From positions 56,260-120,259 of the forward strand of contig CAZART010000002.1 in assembly GCA_964487555.1 (NCBI GenBank): a stretch of 64,000 bases of DNA. Reading direction: 5' to 3'. The notes below the pieces were generated by a model. It saw nothing but the letters and a program-made list of their open reading frames with translations, was not told where the DNA came from and made no database searches. Positions 1 to 8,780 of this stretch are shown here, one piece after another; the first letter of the stretch is position 1; the number at the start of each line of letters is the position of its first letter. Origin of the DNA: CAZART01 sp964487555. Its GTDB lineage: Bacteria; Bacteroidota; Rhodothermia; Rhodothermales; VXPQ01. The position numbers and the translations under genes are program-made.

Positions 1-1185
1 GAGATCCTTCTGAAGCTGCTTCACGGCGTGCGGAATTCGGTCCTCGCCCCGTTTCACCTTTTGAATCTTCCACTCCTCGACCAGCATACGCGCGTTGGTG
101 TCGACCATCTTCATGAGACTGGCCTTCGGGCCGCGCTGCGGTACCTTGATCGGAACTTTCTTACCGCGCGCCTGCGCCAGCACGTCCGCCAGGGGTCCAG
201 GTTGCTCGGTTTCGGAGCCGAGCAGCACTTCCTCGGGAAAGAAGGTTGTCTCCGTATAGTAGTCTTCGAGGAAACGCTGCATCAGCGCCTCGTCGGGCGT
301 GCCCTCGATTCGCCGGATATATTTGTGCTGCCGCCCAATGACCTTTCCTTCGCGGACCTTGAAGAGCACGCCGCAGGCGACGTCCTCCTCGCGATCGACG
401 GCCAGGGCGAATAGATCGCGATCGAGCTCGTCGCTGCTGACGACCTTCTGCCGGCGTGAGTACTTCTCGAGCGCACGGATCCGGTCTCGCATGTCGGCCG
501 CCTCTTCGAATTTCATCTCACTCGAGAGCCGCTCCATCTCGTCCTGCAGCAGATCGATCAGCTCCCTGGTGTGGCCGTTCAGCAGTTTCTCGACCTGCTC
601 GATGGTCTGGTCGTACGCGGCTTTACTCTGGATGCCGATGCAAGGAGCCGCGCATTTCTTGATGTGAAACTCGAGACAGGCGTCGTACTTGCCGGTCGCG
701 ATAGCCTCCTCAGAAAGATTCAGATTACACGTTCGGAGCTTGAAGATGGACCGGATCGTTCGAAGCATCAGCTTCATATTTTTCACGTCCGTATAGGGCC
801 CGAAATAACGAGAACCGTCTTTGCGCACGTTGCGCGTCGGGAAGACGCGCGGAAAGCGCTCGTTCTTGATGCAGATGTACGGAAAGGTCTTGTCGTCCCG
901 CAGATTGACGTTGTAGCGAGGCTTGAGCTTTTTGATCAGGTTGTTCTCGAGAATGAGGGCCTCGGCCTCGGTATCCGTGACGATCACCTCAAAGTCGTCG
1001 ATCTTTCGGATCATCACCTCCAGGCGGCCGTCGCGAGGACGAGACTCCTGGAAGTACGACCGCACGCGACTGCGCAGGTTCTTCGCCTTCCCGACGTACA
1101 GCACATTGCCCTCGGCATCTTTGTGCTGGTAGACGCCGGGGCGGCGTGGGATGCCGGCCAACTTCTCTTTCAGCGCGGATTCCAT
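1..1185 (-). CDS. uvrC: UvrC excinuclease subunit, N-terminal part (cut by window edge)
   Basis: The minus strand is open from an ATG at 1185 to the window edge, giving about 395 residues of a protein that is usually about 610 long. Residues 10-90 form the GIY-YIG nuclease domain: GVYQHKD, then LYVGKAKNLRSRV, then EAEALILENNLIKKLKPRYNV. A Cys-rich CNLNLSE / KKCAAPCIG stretch and a UVR motif (EMKFEEAADMRDRI) follow. UvrC makes the two incisions around bulky DNA lesions in nucleotide excision repair, with UvrA and UvrB. The C-terminal RNase H-like and HhH domains lie outside the window. The start is set by the MESALKEKLAGIPRRPGVY beginning, which matches the family N-terminus. Confidence 0.95.
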   Translation of the reverse strand, partial: MESALKEKLAGIPRRPGVYQHKDAEGNVLYVGKAKNLRSRVRSYFQESRPRDGRLEVMIRKIDDFEVIVTDTEAEALILENNLIKKLKPRYNVNLRDDKTFPYICIKNERFPRVFPTRNVRKDGSRYFGPYTDVKNMKLMLRTIRSIFKLRTCNLNLSEEAIATGKYDACLEFHIKKCAAPCIGIQSKAAYDQTIEQVEKLLNGHTRELIDLLQDEMERLSSEMKFEEAADMRDRIRALEKYSRRQKVVSSDELDRDLFALAVDREEDVACGVLFKVREGKVIGRQHKYIRRIEGTPDEALMQRFLEDYYTETTFFPEEVLLGSETEQPGPLADVLAQARGKKVPIKVPQRGPKASLMKMVDTNARMLVEEWKIQKVKRGEDRIPHAVKQLQKDL

Positions 1186-1299
1186 GGTGGTGGAAGGGAG
1201 ATTGAGCGGGCTCGCAAAGAAGCCCTGACGAAACACTTTGATAAGCATCTGCTGAACGAAGGGCTTTGTGGATTTGTTCGGCATCGGCGCCTCGAGATC

Positions 1300-1537
1300 G
1301 GCCCCTTCGTTGCGGATTCGGCGTGCCGGGCGGATCCGGCGCAAGCCAAGCGCGACCCCGTGCCCCAGACGCCGTATTACGCCTATCGCGGCGACGGTGG
1401 ATGGTATCAGGGATCGTACGAGGACGAAGTCAGCCTTGCGGGTCAAATACCGTTTTGTTCGCGAACGGGAGCAGACTGGTATAGCAATCTTTTTACTCGG
1501 TTCTGATGGCGGGAAGCTGATGCCCTCTCTTTATTGA
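1300..1537 (+). pseudogene. Decayed C-terminal remnant of a second GH18-type gene
   Basis: This stretch between uvrC and the intact GH18 gene encodes, in frame 1, KRDPVPQTPYYAYRG..GWYQGSYEDEVSL. That matches RRDSVSGSPYFAYED..GWRQGWFEDAESL of the intact neighbour at about the same distance from its end. Near 1438 the similarity moves to frame 2 (LRVKYRFVREREQTGIAIFLLGSDGGKL, compared with LRRKYDYIKKAGLRGVAIFPPGYGSDEL) and stops at 1537. There is no intact start or catalytic region. I read it as the leftover 3' end of a tandem paralog that was truncated and frameshifted. The frame switch and parallel alignment are visible; the duplication history is inferred. Confidence 0.6.
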
Positions 1538-1572
1538 GGCTGCCGCTTGTTTTCCTATGCTATTGCCGACCC

Positions 1573-2697
1573 ATGCACCGTATCATTTTCGTCGTTGCCA
1601 TATCCGTGGCGTTCATCGGGTGTGCAACATCCGAACCCGTTGTTGATGAGGCTCCGGTACCTGAAGCCGAGGATCGGTATCTCGTGTCCGGCTATCATCC
1701 CTATTGGATGCAGGATCAATGGACGTCGTACGACCCTGCGGTGTACGACGAGATCTACTTCTTCTCTATCGACGTCGATTCGACCGGCCGTATAGCGGAC
1801 CGCCATGGTTGGCCGGACCGATGGTTCAACATGCAGCAGGGACTGGCAGGACAGGGCATTCGTGTGACGCCTGTCGTTACGCTGTTCAGCCAGTCTGCCT
1901 TCGAGCAGCTGTTCGCCACGCCGTCTGCCTCTGATATGCTCCTGAGCACGCTCCTCGATCTGCTTCGCGACAGTCCGGCTGTCGGCGGACTCCAGCTCGA
2001 CTTCGAAATCTATCAGCGCGTGTCTTCCGGCGTACGAGACAACTTCACCGCTTTCGTTGCACGCCTACGCGAGGAGATGCTCGACGCAAGAACGGGTTCG
2101 ACGCTGTCGCTCTACACCGTCGCGTATGATGAGAGCGACGTTTTCGATGAGGCGGCGCTCCAACGGCATGTCGACTACTTCGTCGTTCAGGGGTACGACC
2201 TGTTCGGACGTGGCGAAGGCCGCACAGGCCCGATCGCCGGGCTGGAGGGTTGGGGCAATCGCAACTGGAAGCACATCGTCGGTCGACTGCGCGGCCTCGG
2301 CATCTCCAATGAGAAAATCGTGATGAGTGTGCCGTATTTCGGTTACGAGTGGCCGGCCGCCTCGGATGAACCGGGGGCTGCCACGACGGGGCGTGGCGTA
2401 ACGTTGAGCTACGCGCCGGTTGATCCCGCACTCTTACCCGGCACACGTCGATCCGCCCGTGAAGAGGCTGCGACGTACGGCGTTCGCCGCGATTCTGTGA
2501 GCGGTTCGCCGTATTTCGCGTATGAGGATTCGAGTGGATGGAGGCAGGGCTGGTTCGAAGATGCCGAGAGTCTCCGGCGAAAATACGACTACATCAAAAA
2601 AGCCGGTCTGCGGGGAGTGGCCATATTTCCGCCGGGATACGGCTCGGACGAGCTGGAGGAGGTGCTGCGTGTGGCGTTCGGTGCAGAGCGGATGTAA
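1573..2697 (+). CDS. GH18-family glycoside hydrolase-like lipoprotein
   Basis: This 374-residue protein starts with a lipoprotein signal (hydrophobic IIFVVAISVAFIG followed by Cys at about residue 17), so it is probably anchored in an envelope membrane. The barrel shows GH18 hallmarks: a strand ending in GLQLDFE, where the Glu is the expected catalytic acid of the DxxDxDxE motif, then VQGYDLFG, KIVMSVPYFGYEW and a C-terminal SPYFAYEDSSGW substrate-site strand. The first two Asp of the motif are replaced by Gly and Gln, while the last Asp and the Glu remain. Members hydrolyse beta-1,4 N-acetylglucosamine polymers or peptidoglycan-like glycans; the substrate here is unknown. The start was moved to 1573 because the upstream extension has no signal and only a TTG. 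Confidence 0.8.
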   Translation: MHRIIFVVAISVAFIGCATSEPVVDEAPVPEAEDRYLVSGYHPYWMQDQWTSYDPAVYDEIYFFSIDVDSTGRIADRHGWPDRWFNMQQGLAGQGIRVTPVVTLFSQSAFEQLFATPSASDMLLSTLLDLLRDSPAVGGLQLDFEIYQRVSSGVRDNFTAFVARLREEMLDARTGSTLSLYTVAYDESDVFDEAALQRHVDYFVVQGYDLFGRGEGRTGPIAGLEGWGNRNWKHIVGRLRGLGISNEKIVMSVPYFGYEWPAASDEPGAATTGRGVTLSYAPVDPALLPGTRRSAREEAATYGVRRDSVSGSPYFAYEDSSGWRQGWFEDAESLRRKYDYIKKAGLRGVAIFPPGYGSDELEEVLRVAFGAERM

Positions 2698-2719
2698 GGG
2701 ATGGACAACGGAGAAGTGA

Positions 2720-3574
2720 TTACGTCCAGCCGATACGCCGGACGTGCGTTTCGATAGCGAAGACGAGTAGGTCATCGCCGCCAATAGCGAGCTCGGAATC
2801 GGGCCAACGCTCGTACAACGCGGTAGCGGCTGAGGCGGCGGACGGCCGCGCTACAATGAGCGTCGGCCGGTCCGCAATGAACACGTCGGTAGGCACATCG
2901 ACGACGACGACCAAAGATCGTATGCGCGGATCTTGCGCTTGAACGGTCCCAAGCAGGCCCGAGGGCAGGATGAGATGAACGTCGTTCAATGCGAGTGCGT
3001 CGAGAATCGCCGACACTTCGTCGGACACCACCACCTGCGTGCTCTGTTCGAGGCGCCCGGCGAGGATTTCGATCTGTACGGGTATCTCACCGAGGATGAA
3101 TGAGACCGGGCCGCGGGTCCCTGCACGGCGAACGGTTAGATGTTTCCCCGCCGAGGTAACCGTGGAGTCTGCGAGAACCGATCGGTTTTGGCGGCAGAAC
3201 TCGTAGAGAACGCCGCCAGTGTCGCGCGGATGGAGGAAGAAGACGTCCTTGCCGTCGGCTCCCGGGCGCGGTGAGCCCAGCACGGTAAAACCCGCCTTCG
3301 CAAGCCGGTCTCGTACGGCTTCCAGATCCTTGACTTCAAAGGCGAGATGGTGAAGGCCCGGTCCGCGCTTCTCGAGGTAGCGGGCGACGGGTGATTCGTC
3401 GTTCAGCGCTTCCAGGAGCTCCAGCTTCGCACGGCCGGCGCGGAGAAAGTGCGTTCGCACACCCTCGGATTCCACCACTTGCGATTTATAAGGTCGCGTT
3501 CCAAGCAGGGCTTCCATCAGAGCGAGCGCCGCCTCCGCATCGCGGACGGCAACGCCAACATGTTCAAGCTCCAT
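2720..3574 (-). CDS. mce: Methylmalonyl-CoA epimerase with C-terminal extension
   Basis: Residues 1-135 are a vicinal-oxygen-chelate fold with two beta-alpha-beta-beta-beta repeats. Ligand residues are visible in MELEHVGVAV, GPGLHHLAFEV and GVLYEFCRQ, as in methylmalonyl-CoA epimerase, which interconverts (S)- and (R)-methylmalonyl-CoA in propionate and branched-chain catabolism. The family is normally about 135-150 residues; this protein is 284. The extra 145 residues (roughly 140-284) include HLILPSGLLGTV, RSLVVVVDVP and RPTLIVARPSAAS...DDLLVFAIETHVR. They look like the end of an alpha/beta-hydrolase-type fold without an obvious catalytic triad, which is my inference. The ATG at 3574 starts right at the VOC domain; a GTG 18 bases upstream is possible. 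Confidence 0.85.
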   Translation of the reverse strand: MELEHVGVAVRDAEAALALMEALLGTRPYKSQVVESEGVRTHFLRAGRAKLELLEALNDESPVARYLEKRGPGLHHLAFEVKDLEAVRDRLAKAGFTVLGSPRPGADGKDVFFLHPRDTGGVLYEFCRQNRSVLADSTVTSAGKHLTVRRAGTRGPVSFILGEIPVQIEILAGRLEQSTQVVVSDEVSAILDALALNDVHLILPSGLLGTVQAQDPRIRSLVVVVDVPTDVFIADRPTLIVARPSAASAATALYERWPDSELAIGGDDLLVFAIETHVRRIGWT

Positions 3575-3648
3575 CGTTATCTCAGGCTTCACTCGATAAA
3601 TAACGTATTAAGGTACGCTACACTAAAACCACACGTGGAGCAACGCGT

Positions 3649-3709
3649 GCATTCGAACGTTCGAATGCGTCAACAATAAAGGCAGGCGCCGTATGGCATT
3701 CGAACGTTC
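3649..3709. promoter_or_regulatory. Duplicated palindromic operator candidate at the efflux gene start
   Basis: A perfect 20-base palindrome, GCATTCGAACGTTCGAATGC, lies at 3649-3668, 24 bases before the ATG of the cation-efflux gene. Its first 14 bases (GCATTCGAACGTTC) recur at 3696-3709, across codons 2-6 of that gene. A dyad placed beside a metal-efflux gene and a second site on the start are typical of repressor binding. No regulator gene is adjacent, so the binding protein is unknown. The second copy encodes AFERS, so chance constraint by coding is possible. Confidence 0.5.
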
Positions 3710-4670
3710 CGTCGACAATCCGCCCCTTGATCCGCGCCGGCGGGCAATGCGGCTGAGTCTCGCCGTCTCGTTTCTGATGCTGGCCGGCAAGCTCGCCGCC
3801 TACTTCCTGACGGGCAGTGCCGCCATCTTCTCCGATGCAGCGGAATCCGTCGTGCATCTGCTGGCGACGGCGTTCGTCGGCTTCTCCCTCTGGTACGCCT
3901 TTCAACCGCCGGATGCCGGCCATCCCTATGGGCACGGCAAGATTGCTTATTTCTCGTCGGGGCTCGAGGGGATGCTGATCATCGTGGCGGCCGTTGCAAT
4001 CGTCTTTACGGCCATCCGCGATCTCGTCCTCGGTCCGAGTCTCGCTCGTCTCGAAACAGGTCTCCTCATTCTGGCCGGTCTCACGCTCGTGAACCTCGGG
4101 CTGGGCCTCTATCTCGTCCGCACAGGGCGGCGGTACAACAATCTCGTTCTCGTCTCGAACGGCCAGCACGTGCTCACGGACATGTGGACGAGCGTCGGTG
4201 TTCTCTTAGGGGTCGGACTCGTGCGCCTGACGGACATTCTCTGGCTGGATCCTACGGTGGCGATTCTGGTGGCCTTCAACATCATGTGGACCGGTTTTCG
4301 GCTGGTTCGCCGCTCCGTTTCGGGTCTGATGGAGCGCGCGGACGATGCCTATACGTCGGCCATGCTGGAGGTGCTTGAGACGGCGCGGGACGAAGGCGTC
4401 ATCTCGCACTATCATCAGCTGCGGCACCGCCGCGTTCACGATCAGCTGTGGGTTGAATACCACTTGCTTTTTCCGGAAGATCTGACGATCACCGAAGCGC
4501 ACGATCGATCGCATCTCGTGGAGGACCGTATCACAGCCACGTTTCCTCAAGACGACGTGTTCGTAACGGCGCACCTCGAGCCGGATCACCATGAGCAGGC
4601 GCACCCCGACGGCCACGCCGAGCCGGCGGATCCTTTTGGCGAGGGGGCCGTCGGCAAGTCGCTGCCCTAG
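3693..4670 (+). CDS. Cation diffusion facilitator family transporter
   Basis: This 325-residue protein has six predicted membrane segments (roughly residues 22-215) and a cytoplasmic C-terminal ferredoxin-like domain (about 215-300). The two metal-binding acidic motifs of the family are present: SDAAESVVH in helix 2 and LTDMWTSVG in helix 5, plus HPYGHGKI after helix 2. Such proteins exchange cytosolic Zn2+, Fe2+, Mn2+ or similar ions for protons. The His-rich tail (DHHEQAHPDGHAE) could hold metal. The substrate cannot be assigned from sequence alone. The promoter side carries a duplicated palindrome, suggesting metal-responsive control. Confidence 0.92.
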   Translation: MAFERSVDNPPLDPRRRAMRLSLAVSFLMLAGKLAAYFLTGSAAIFSDAAESVVHLLATAFVGFSLWYAFQPPDAGHPYGHGKIAYFSSGLEGMLIIVAAVAIVFTAIRDLVLGPSLARLETGLLILAGLTLVNLGLGLYLVRTGRRYNNLVLVSNGQHVLTDMWTSVGVLLGVGLVRLTDILWLDPTVAILVAFNIMWTGFRLVRRSVSGLMERADDAYTSAMLEVLETARDEGVISHYHQLRHRRVHDQLWVEYHLLFPEDLTITEAHDRSHLVEDRITATFPQDDVFVTAHLEPDHHEQAHPDGHAEPADPFGEGAVGKSLP

Positions 4671-4702
4671 ATTTAACCCGAAGCATCTCTCAGCATCCCT
4701 CT

Positions 4703-6085
4703 ATGGCGCGGCAGCGAATTGCGGTAATCGGCGGTGTGGCATCGGGGCCGGCGGCTGCGGCCGAAGCAGTACGGACGGACCGGGACGCCGACGTCGTGCT
4801 TTTCGAGCAGGATGACTTCATTTCGTACGGCGCCTGTGAAATTCCGTATTACGTGGCAGGATGGATTGAGGACTATCACCGTCTCGTCGTACTGACGCCG
4901 GCGGAGTTTGAAAGGACGCGCGGCGCGAGCGTTCGGGTTCGTCATCGTGTCACGGCCCTTGACCCGAAGCGCAGCCGCCTCTGCGTGCGCGATCTTGACC
5001 GGGACACGGAGGCGGAAGAGCGGTTCGACAAGTTCATTCTTGCGACCGGTGCCCGCGCGAGGGTGCCCGACATGGCCGGAGCCGATGCGGAGAACGTCTT
5101 TCCGCTGCGCCGGCTCGACGATGCGCGGGGGCTCAGGCAGTACCTCGACTCCAGAGAGATTCACCACGCGGTGGTCCTCGGGGCGGGATACGTAGGCATC
5201 GAGGCCGCCGAGGCGCTTACCGCCCGCGGCATTCGCGTCTCGCTACTGGAGCCGGCCGGCGTTCCGCTACCGGCGTACATCGATGACGAGTACTGCGGGC
5301 TGATCGAGGCAGTTTTGAAGCGGCACGGCGTATTCGTGAGACCGGAGAAGGCCGTTGCCATGGAGAACGATCAGTTTGGACGGGTGGACGTCGTCCTAAC
5401 GGACCACGGAGAGCGTATCGGATGCCAGCTGGTGATCATCGCGATGGGCATTCAGCCGAATGTCGAGCTGGCTGTGGATGCAGGGGCTCACGTAGGGGAC
5501 ACGGGCGCCCTTGCGACGGACGATCAGATGCGCACAAATCTTCCGAATGTGTGGGCCTGTGGAGACGTCGCGGAGGTGCGCCGCGTCATCGATGGGGCGA
5601 GGGTGCATGTGCCGCTCTCACCGGCGGCGTTCAGGACGGCGCGGGTCGCGGCGCAGAATGCAGCACGACGGGGGCGCGGCGCGCCGGCGCGCTTCCCCGG
5701 CGTGTGTCCCGCTTCGGCAGTGAAGGTATTCGAGCTGGAGGTCGCGCAGGCCGGCCTGCGCCTGCAAGCGGCACGCGACGCAGGTTTTGACGCCCTGAGC
5801 TCGTCGATTCGGTCCTGGTCGCGCGTAAAATTGTATCCGGGAGCCAAACCGATTCACGTTCGGATGATTGTGGAGCGGGGCTCCGGCCGGCTCCTTGGCG
5901 CGGAGGTGATTGGGGAGGAGGGAGCCGCCCATCGGCTCAACGTGCTCGTTCCGCTCATCCGCGAAGGCTGGTCGGTTCGGGACATCCGAGACATCGACGT
6001 TATTTATACGCCCCCCTACGCGCCCTCACTCGACCCGCTTGTCGTTGCTGCGAATGAGGCGTGGAAAAGAGCGACAGAAATATGA
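4703..6085 (+). CDS. CoA-disulfide reductase / NADH oxidase-like flavoprotein
   Basis: This 460-residue class-I pyridine-nucleotide-disulfide oxidoreductase has an FAD-binding GGVASGPAAAAEA at the N-terminus and an active-site Cys45 in SYGACEIPYYVAG, the position of the single redox Cys in CoA-disulfide reductases. An NAD(P)H-binding VVLGAGYVGIEAAEAL follows at about 155, an FAD-closing ACGDVAEV at about 290, and a C-terminal dimerisation domain. The family reduces CoA or other low-molecular-weight disulfides, or oxidises NADH with oxygen. Which activity applies here is not decidable. Its stop overlaps the rsmB-like ATG by ATGA, so the two genes are probably co-transcribed. Confidence 0.85.
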   Translation: MARQRIAVIGGVASGPAAAAEAVRTDRDADVVLFEQDDFISYGACEIPYYVAGWIEDYHRLVVLTPAEFERTRGASVRVRHRVTALDPKRSRLCVRDLDRDTEAEERFDKFILATGARARVPDMAGADAENVFPLRRLDDARGLRQYLDSREIHHAVVLGAGYVGIEAAEALTARGIRVSLLEPAGVPLPAYIDDEYCGLIEAVLKRHGVFVRPEKAVAMENDQFGRVDVVLTDHGERIGCQLVIIAMGIQPNVELAVDAGAHVGDTGALATDDQMRTNLPNVWACGDVAEVRRVIDGARVHVPLSPAAFRTARVAAQNAARRGRGAPARFPGVCPASAVKVFELEVAQAGLRLQAARDAGFDALSSSIRSWSRVKLYPGAKPIHVRMIVERGSGRLLGAEVIGEEGAAHRLNVLVPLIREGWSVRDIRDIDVIYTPPYAPSLDPLVVAANEAWKRATEI

Positions 6086-7431
6086 TGAATGACGCGTCTC
6101 GCACGAACGGTGCTTCCAGCGTCCGAAGGACGGCGCTGCGACGCTTGCTTCGAGTCGAAGAGGAGGGCGCGTTCGTCGGATTTGCCGGCGGTGGCGAGGG
6201 GGATTGGGGTGCGCGAGAGGAGCGCCAGACGATGGAATACGTGGCGGGTGTAACGCGCTGGCGCCGGCGTCTTGATTTCATCCTGCACCAATTTTACCGC
6301 GGGGAACTCGAAAAGATGGAACCGGCGCTGCGGCAGATTCTCCGCATCGGGCTCTATGACCTTCTCTTTCTCGATACGCCGACCTATGCGGCGGTGCACG
6401 ATGCCGTGGATCTGGCGAAGCAGGAAGTGCGTAGCGGCGCAGGCGGACTCGTAAACGGCGTCTTGCGCAGCGTCCTCCGCCGGCGCGCCGATCTCCCGGC
6501 GCCCTCGAGCGGCGACATCGCCGACGATCTGGCCATCCTGCACTCTCATCCTACCTGGATGGTTCGCCGTTGGCTCGAGCGCTACGGGGCGGCCGACACG
6601 GAGCGGCTCCTCGAATGGAACAATCGACGTCCGATCTTCACGGTTCGGGTGAATACGCTGAAGACATCCGTCTCGGCGTTTCGCGATCGCCTTGCCGCCA
6701 TGGATGTGGAGGCCGAGCCCGGCCGTTATCTACCCCACACGTTCCGCCTTCGCTCGGTACAACCGTTATTGCACGCGAGGCTGTTCGAGGAAGGGCTTTG
6801 TTCGGTTCAGGATGAAGGGGCCGGATTGATCGTCCAGCTTCTTGATCCGGCTGCCGGCGAGCACATACTCGATGCCTGCACGGCCCCGGGTGGGAAAGCG
6901 TTCCAGGCCGCACAGCTAATGAACGACCGTGGGGCGATTACGGCGCTCGACGTTCATGAGGGGCGGCTGCGCATGGTAAAACGGGGGGCGAATCAGCTCG
7001 GCCTTTCGAGCATCGCCATCGAGCTGCAGGACCTTCGTGCATTCCGGCCGCATCGGCCGTTCGACCGCGTCCTGCTCGATGCGCCCTGTTCGGGATTTGG
7101 CGTGCTGGCGAAGCGCGCCGATTTGCGGTGGAACCGTTCGCCCGAAGACCTCGCCGAACTCACGGTCTTGCAGGATGAGCTGTTCGACGCGGCTGCGCGG
7201 TGCGTGCGTCCCGGCGGCGTGCTCGTCTATGGAACGTGCACGCTTGAGCCGGAGGAAAATGAAGACCGCCTGGTCGCCTTCCTGCGCCGGCACGACGACT
7301 TCATGGTCGAATCGGCGGCCGATTTCGTCACGCCCGGTTTGGTGACGAAGGAGGGTTTCTACGCCACGCTGCCATTCCGAGACGAGATCGACGGGGCTTT
7401 CGGGGTTCGGTTGCGCCGACAGCGCACGTAG
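6082..7431 (+). CDS. rsmB: 16S rRNA cytosine-C5 methyltransferase, RsmB type
   Basis: This 449-residue protein has an N-terminal NusB-like helical domain (residues about 15-150; LFLDTPTYAAVHDAVDLAK, GLVNGVLRSVLRR) followed by a SAM-dependent m5C methyltransferase domain. Motifs seen are DACTAPGGKAFQAA (SAM site), LLDAPCSGFGVL with the release Cys, and YGTCTLEPEENE with the catalytic Cys. RsmB methylates C967 of 16S rRNA in E. coli. I chose the ATG at 6082, which overlaps the stop of the upstream flavoprotein gene; a GTG at 6061 is an alternative. It ends 9 bases from the convergent rlmI-like gene. Confidence 0.93.
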   Translation: MMNDASRTNGASSVRRTALRRLLRVEEEGAFVGFAGGGEGDWGAREERQTMEYVAGVTRWRRRLDFILHQFYRGELEKMEPALRQILRIGLYDLLFLDTPTYAAVHDAVDLAKQEVRSGAGGLVNGVLRSVLRRRADLPAPSSGDIADDLAILHSHPTWMVRRWLERYGAADTERLLEWNNRRPIFTVRVNTLKTSVSAFRDRLAAMDVEAEPGRYLPHTFRLRSVQPLLHARLFEEGLCSVQDEGAGLIVQLLDPAAGEHILDACTAPGGKAFQAAQLMNDRGAITALDVHEGRLRMVKRGANQLGLSSIAIELQDLRAFRPHRPFDRVLLDAPCSGFGVLAKRADLRWNRSPEDLAELTVLQDELFDAAARCVRPGGVLVYGTCTLEPEENEDRLVAFLRRHDDFMVESAADFVTPGLVTKEGFYATLPFRDEIDGAFGVRLRRQRT

Positions 7432-7440
7432 ATCGCTGTC

Positions 7441-8637
7441 TCAGTACGGCGTCGGAAGCTCGTCGCTAAGCTTCTCGAGGACGTAAAACTTCAGGTAGTG
7501 CGTTTCCGGCATTGTGGGAAGCACCGGATGATCAGGTGAGGGATACCCGCGATGGAGCGTACGCACATTCGAGCCGCTCCGGCGCACGCTGTAGTCGAGA
7601 ATCTTTACGAAATCCTCCTCGGAAACAGCCTGCGAGCATGAGGACGTCGCCAGGATGCCGCCTTGTCGCAGCATCTGAAGGGCGGTAATGTTGATGCGTT
7701 GATACGCCTTCGTCGCCGGCTCCACTTGCCGCCGACTCTTCGCGAAGGCCGGCGGGTCGAGGATTACGAGATCGTACGTCGCGCCTTGATCCACGAGCTC
7801 ACCCAGTCGATCCAGGGCATCGGCCTCGTCAAACGTGACCTTTTCCAGCAAGTCGTTTAGCTCGGCATTCCGGCGCGCTCGCTCGAGTGCGGTGCCGGAC
7901 GAATCGAGAAGATGAACGGATTCGGCACCGGCTGCGGCGGCGTGCAGGCCGAAGCCGCCGTCCGCGCAAAACACGTCGAGCACCTTACGGCCGCTTGCAA
8001 AGCGCCGGAGGAATTGGCGGTTCAGCCGTTGGTCGATAAAGAAGCCCGTCTTCGGTCCGCCCAGCACGTCGACGCGGAAACGCACGTCGTCCTCCTGAAT
8101 CTCCACAGGTCCGTCATAGGATCCACGCACTACGCCCACGTGCGCCTCGAGGTTGTCCTTCTCGCGAAGGGCGGCGTCATTTCGCTCGATAATCGCGCTC
8201 GGAGAGAGAAGATCGTCGAGAATGTCGAGAATGTCGTCCCGCCGCTGGGCCATCCCGAACGAGAGCGTCGACCAGGTAAGCACATCCCCATATCGATCGA
8301 CGATCGTTCCCGGCATCCCGTCGCTTTCGCCATAGACGAGGCGGTAGTGCGTGGCGTCCCCGAATACCTGCCGCCGCATGGACAGAGCGCGCTCCAGCCG
8401 CTCGCGGAAGAAGGATGCATCGATGCTTCGCGATGCCTCGGATGTCAGAAATCGGACGGCGATGAGCGACTCGGCGTGGTAGAGTCCGAGCCCGTAGAGC
8501 GTACCGTCCGCGCCTGCGATCTCCACGACGTCGCCACTTTGCGGATCGCCCGAAACGTCCGCGAGTTGATTAGAAAACACCCAGGGATATCCTCGGCGGA
8601 GATTCTTTTCCTTATTCCGGCGGAGCGTTACACGCAT
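7441..8637 (-). CDS. rlmI: 23S rRNA cytosine-C5 methyltransferase, RlmI type
   Basis: This 398-residue protein has an N-terminal PUA domain (LRRNKEKNLRRGYPWVFSNQL, residues 1-75), a central RNA-binding segment, and a C-terminal Rossmann methyltransferase domain. Methyltransferase motifs are KVLDVFCADGGFGLHAAAAGA, the LILDPPAFAKSRR loop, and SSCSQAV with the catalytic Cys. Family members methylate C1962 of 23S rRNA (E. coli RlmI). The ATG at 8637 directly follows a TTG that could also be read as a start. The gene stands alone, convergent with the rsmB-like gene and divergent from the porin gene. Confidence 0.9.
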   Translation of the reverse strand: MRVTLRRNKEKNLRRGYPWVFSNQLADVSGDPQSGDVVEIAGADGTLYGLGLYHAESLIAVRFLTSEASRSIDASFFRERLERALSMRRQVFGDATHYRLVYGESDGMPGTIVDRYGDVLTWSTLSFGMAQRRDDILDILDDLLSPSAIIERNDAALREKDNLEAHVGVVRGSYDGPVEIQEDDVRFRVDVLGGPKTGFFIDQRLNRQFLRRFASGRKVLDVFCADGGFGLHAAAAGAESVHLLDSSGTALERARRNAELNDLLEKVTFDEADALDRLGELVDQGATYDLVILDPPAFAKSRRQVEPATKAYQRINITALQMLRQGGILATSSCSQAVSEEDFVKILDYSVRRSGSNVRTLHRGYPSPDHPVLPTMPETHYLKFYVLEKLSDELPTPY

Positions 8638-8780
8638 CAAGGGAATGTTTTTTGAATAAATAAGGGCGTGATGTAAATACGAGGCGAATTAACACTGTAA
8701 TAACATCTAGGATGCGGCCCTTCGGTAGACTTCCCGCGAAGATCATTTGTCGTGAACGAGAGCCACTTACTAGAACCCGC

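Noticed and set aside
571..1506. Long plus-strand open frame of 311 codons across the uvrC region
   Set aside because: It is antisense to uvrC, which has full motif support on the minus strand. Only its last 70 codons show a real signal, which I assign to the GH18 remnant.
8641..8720. Pho-box-like CTGTAATAACATCT before the porin
   Set aside because: Only a loose match to the enterobacterial box and only one half; the box of this lineage is not known to me.
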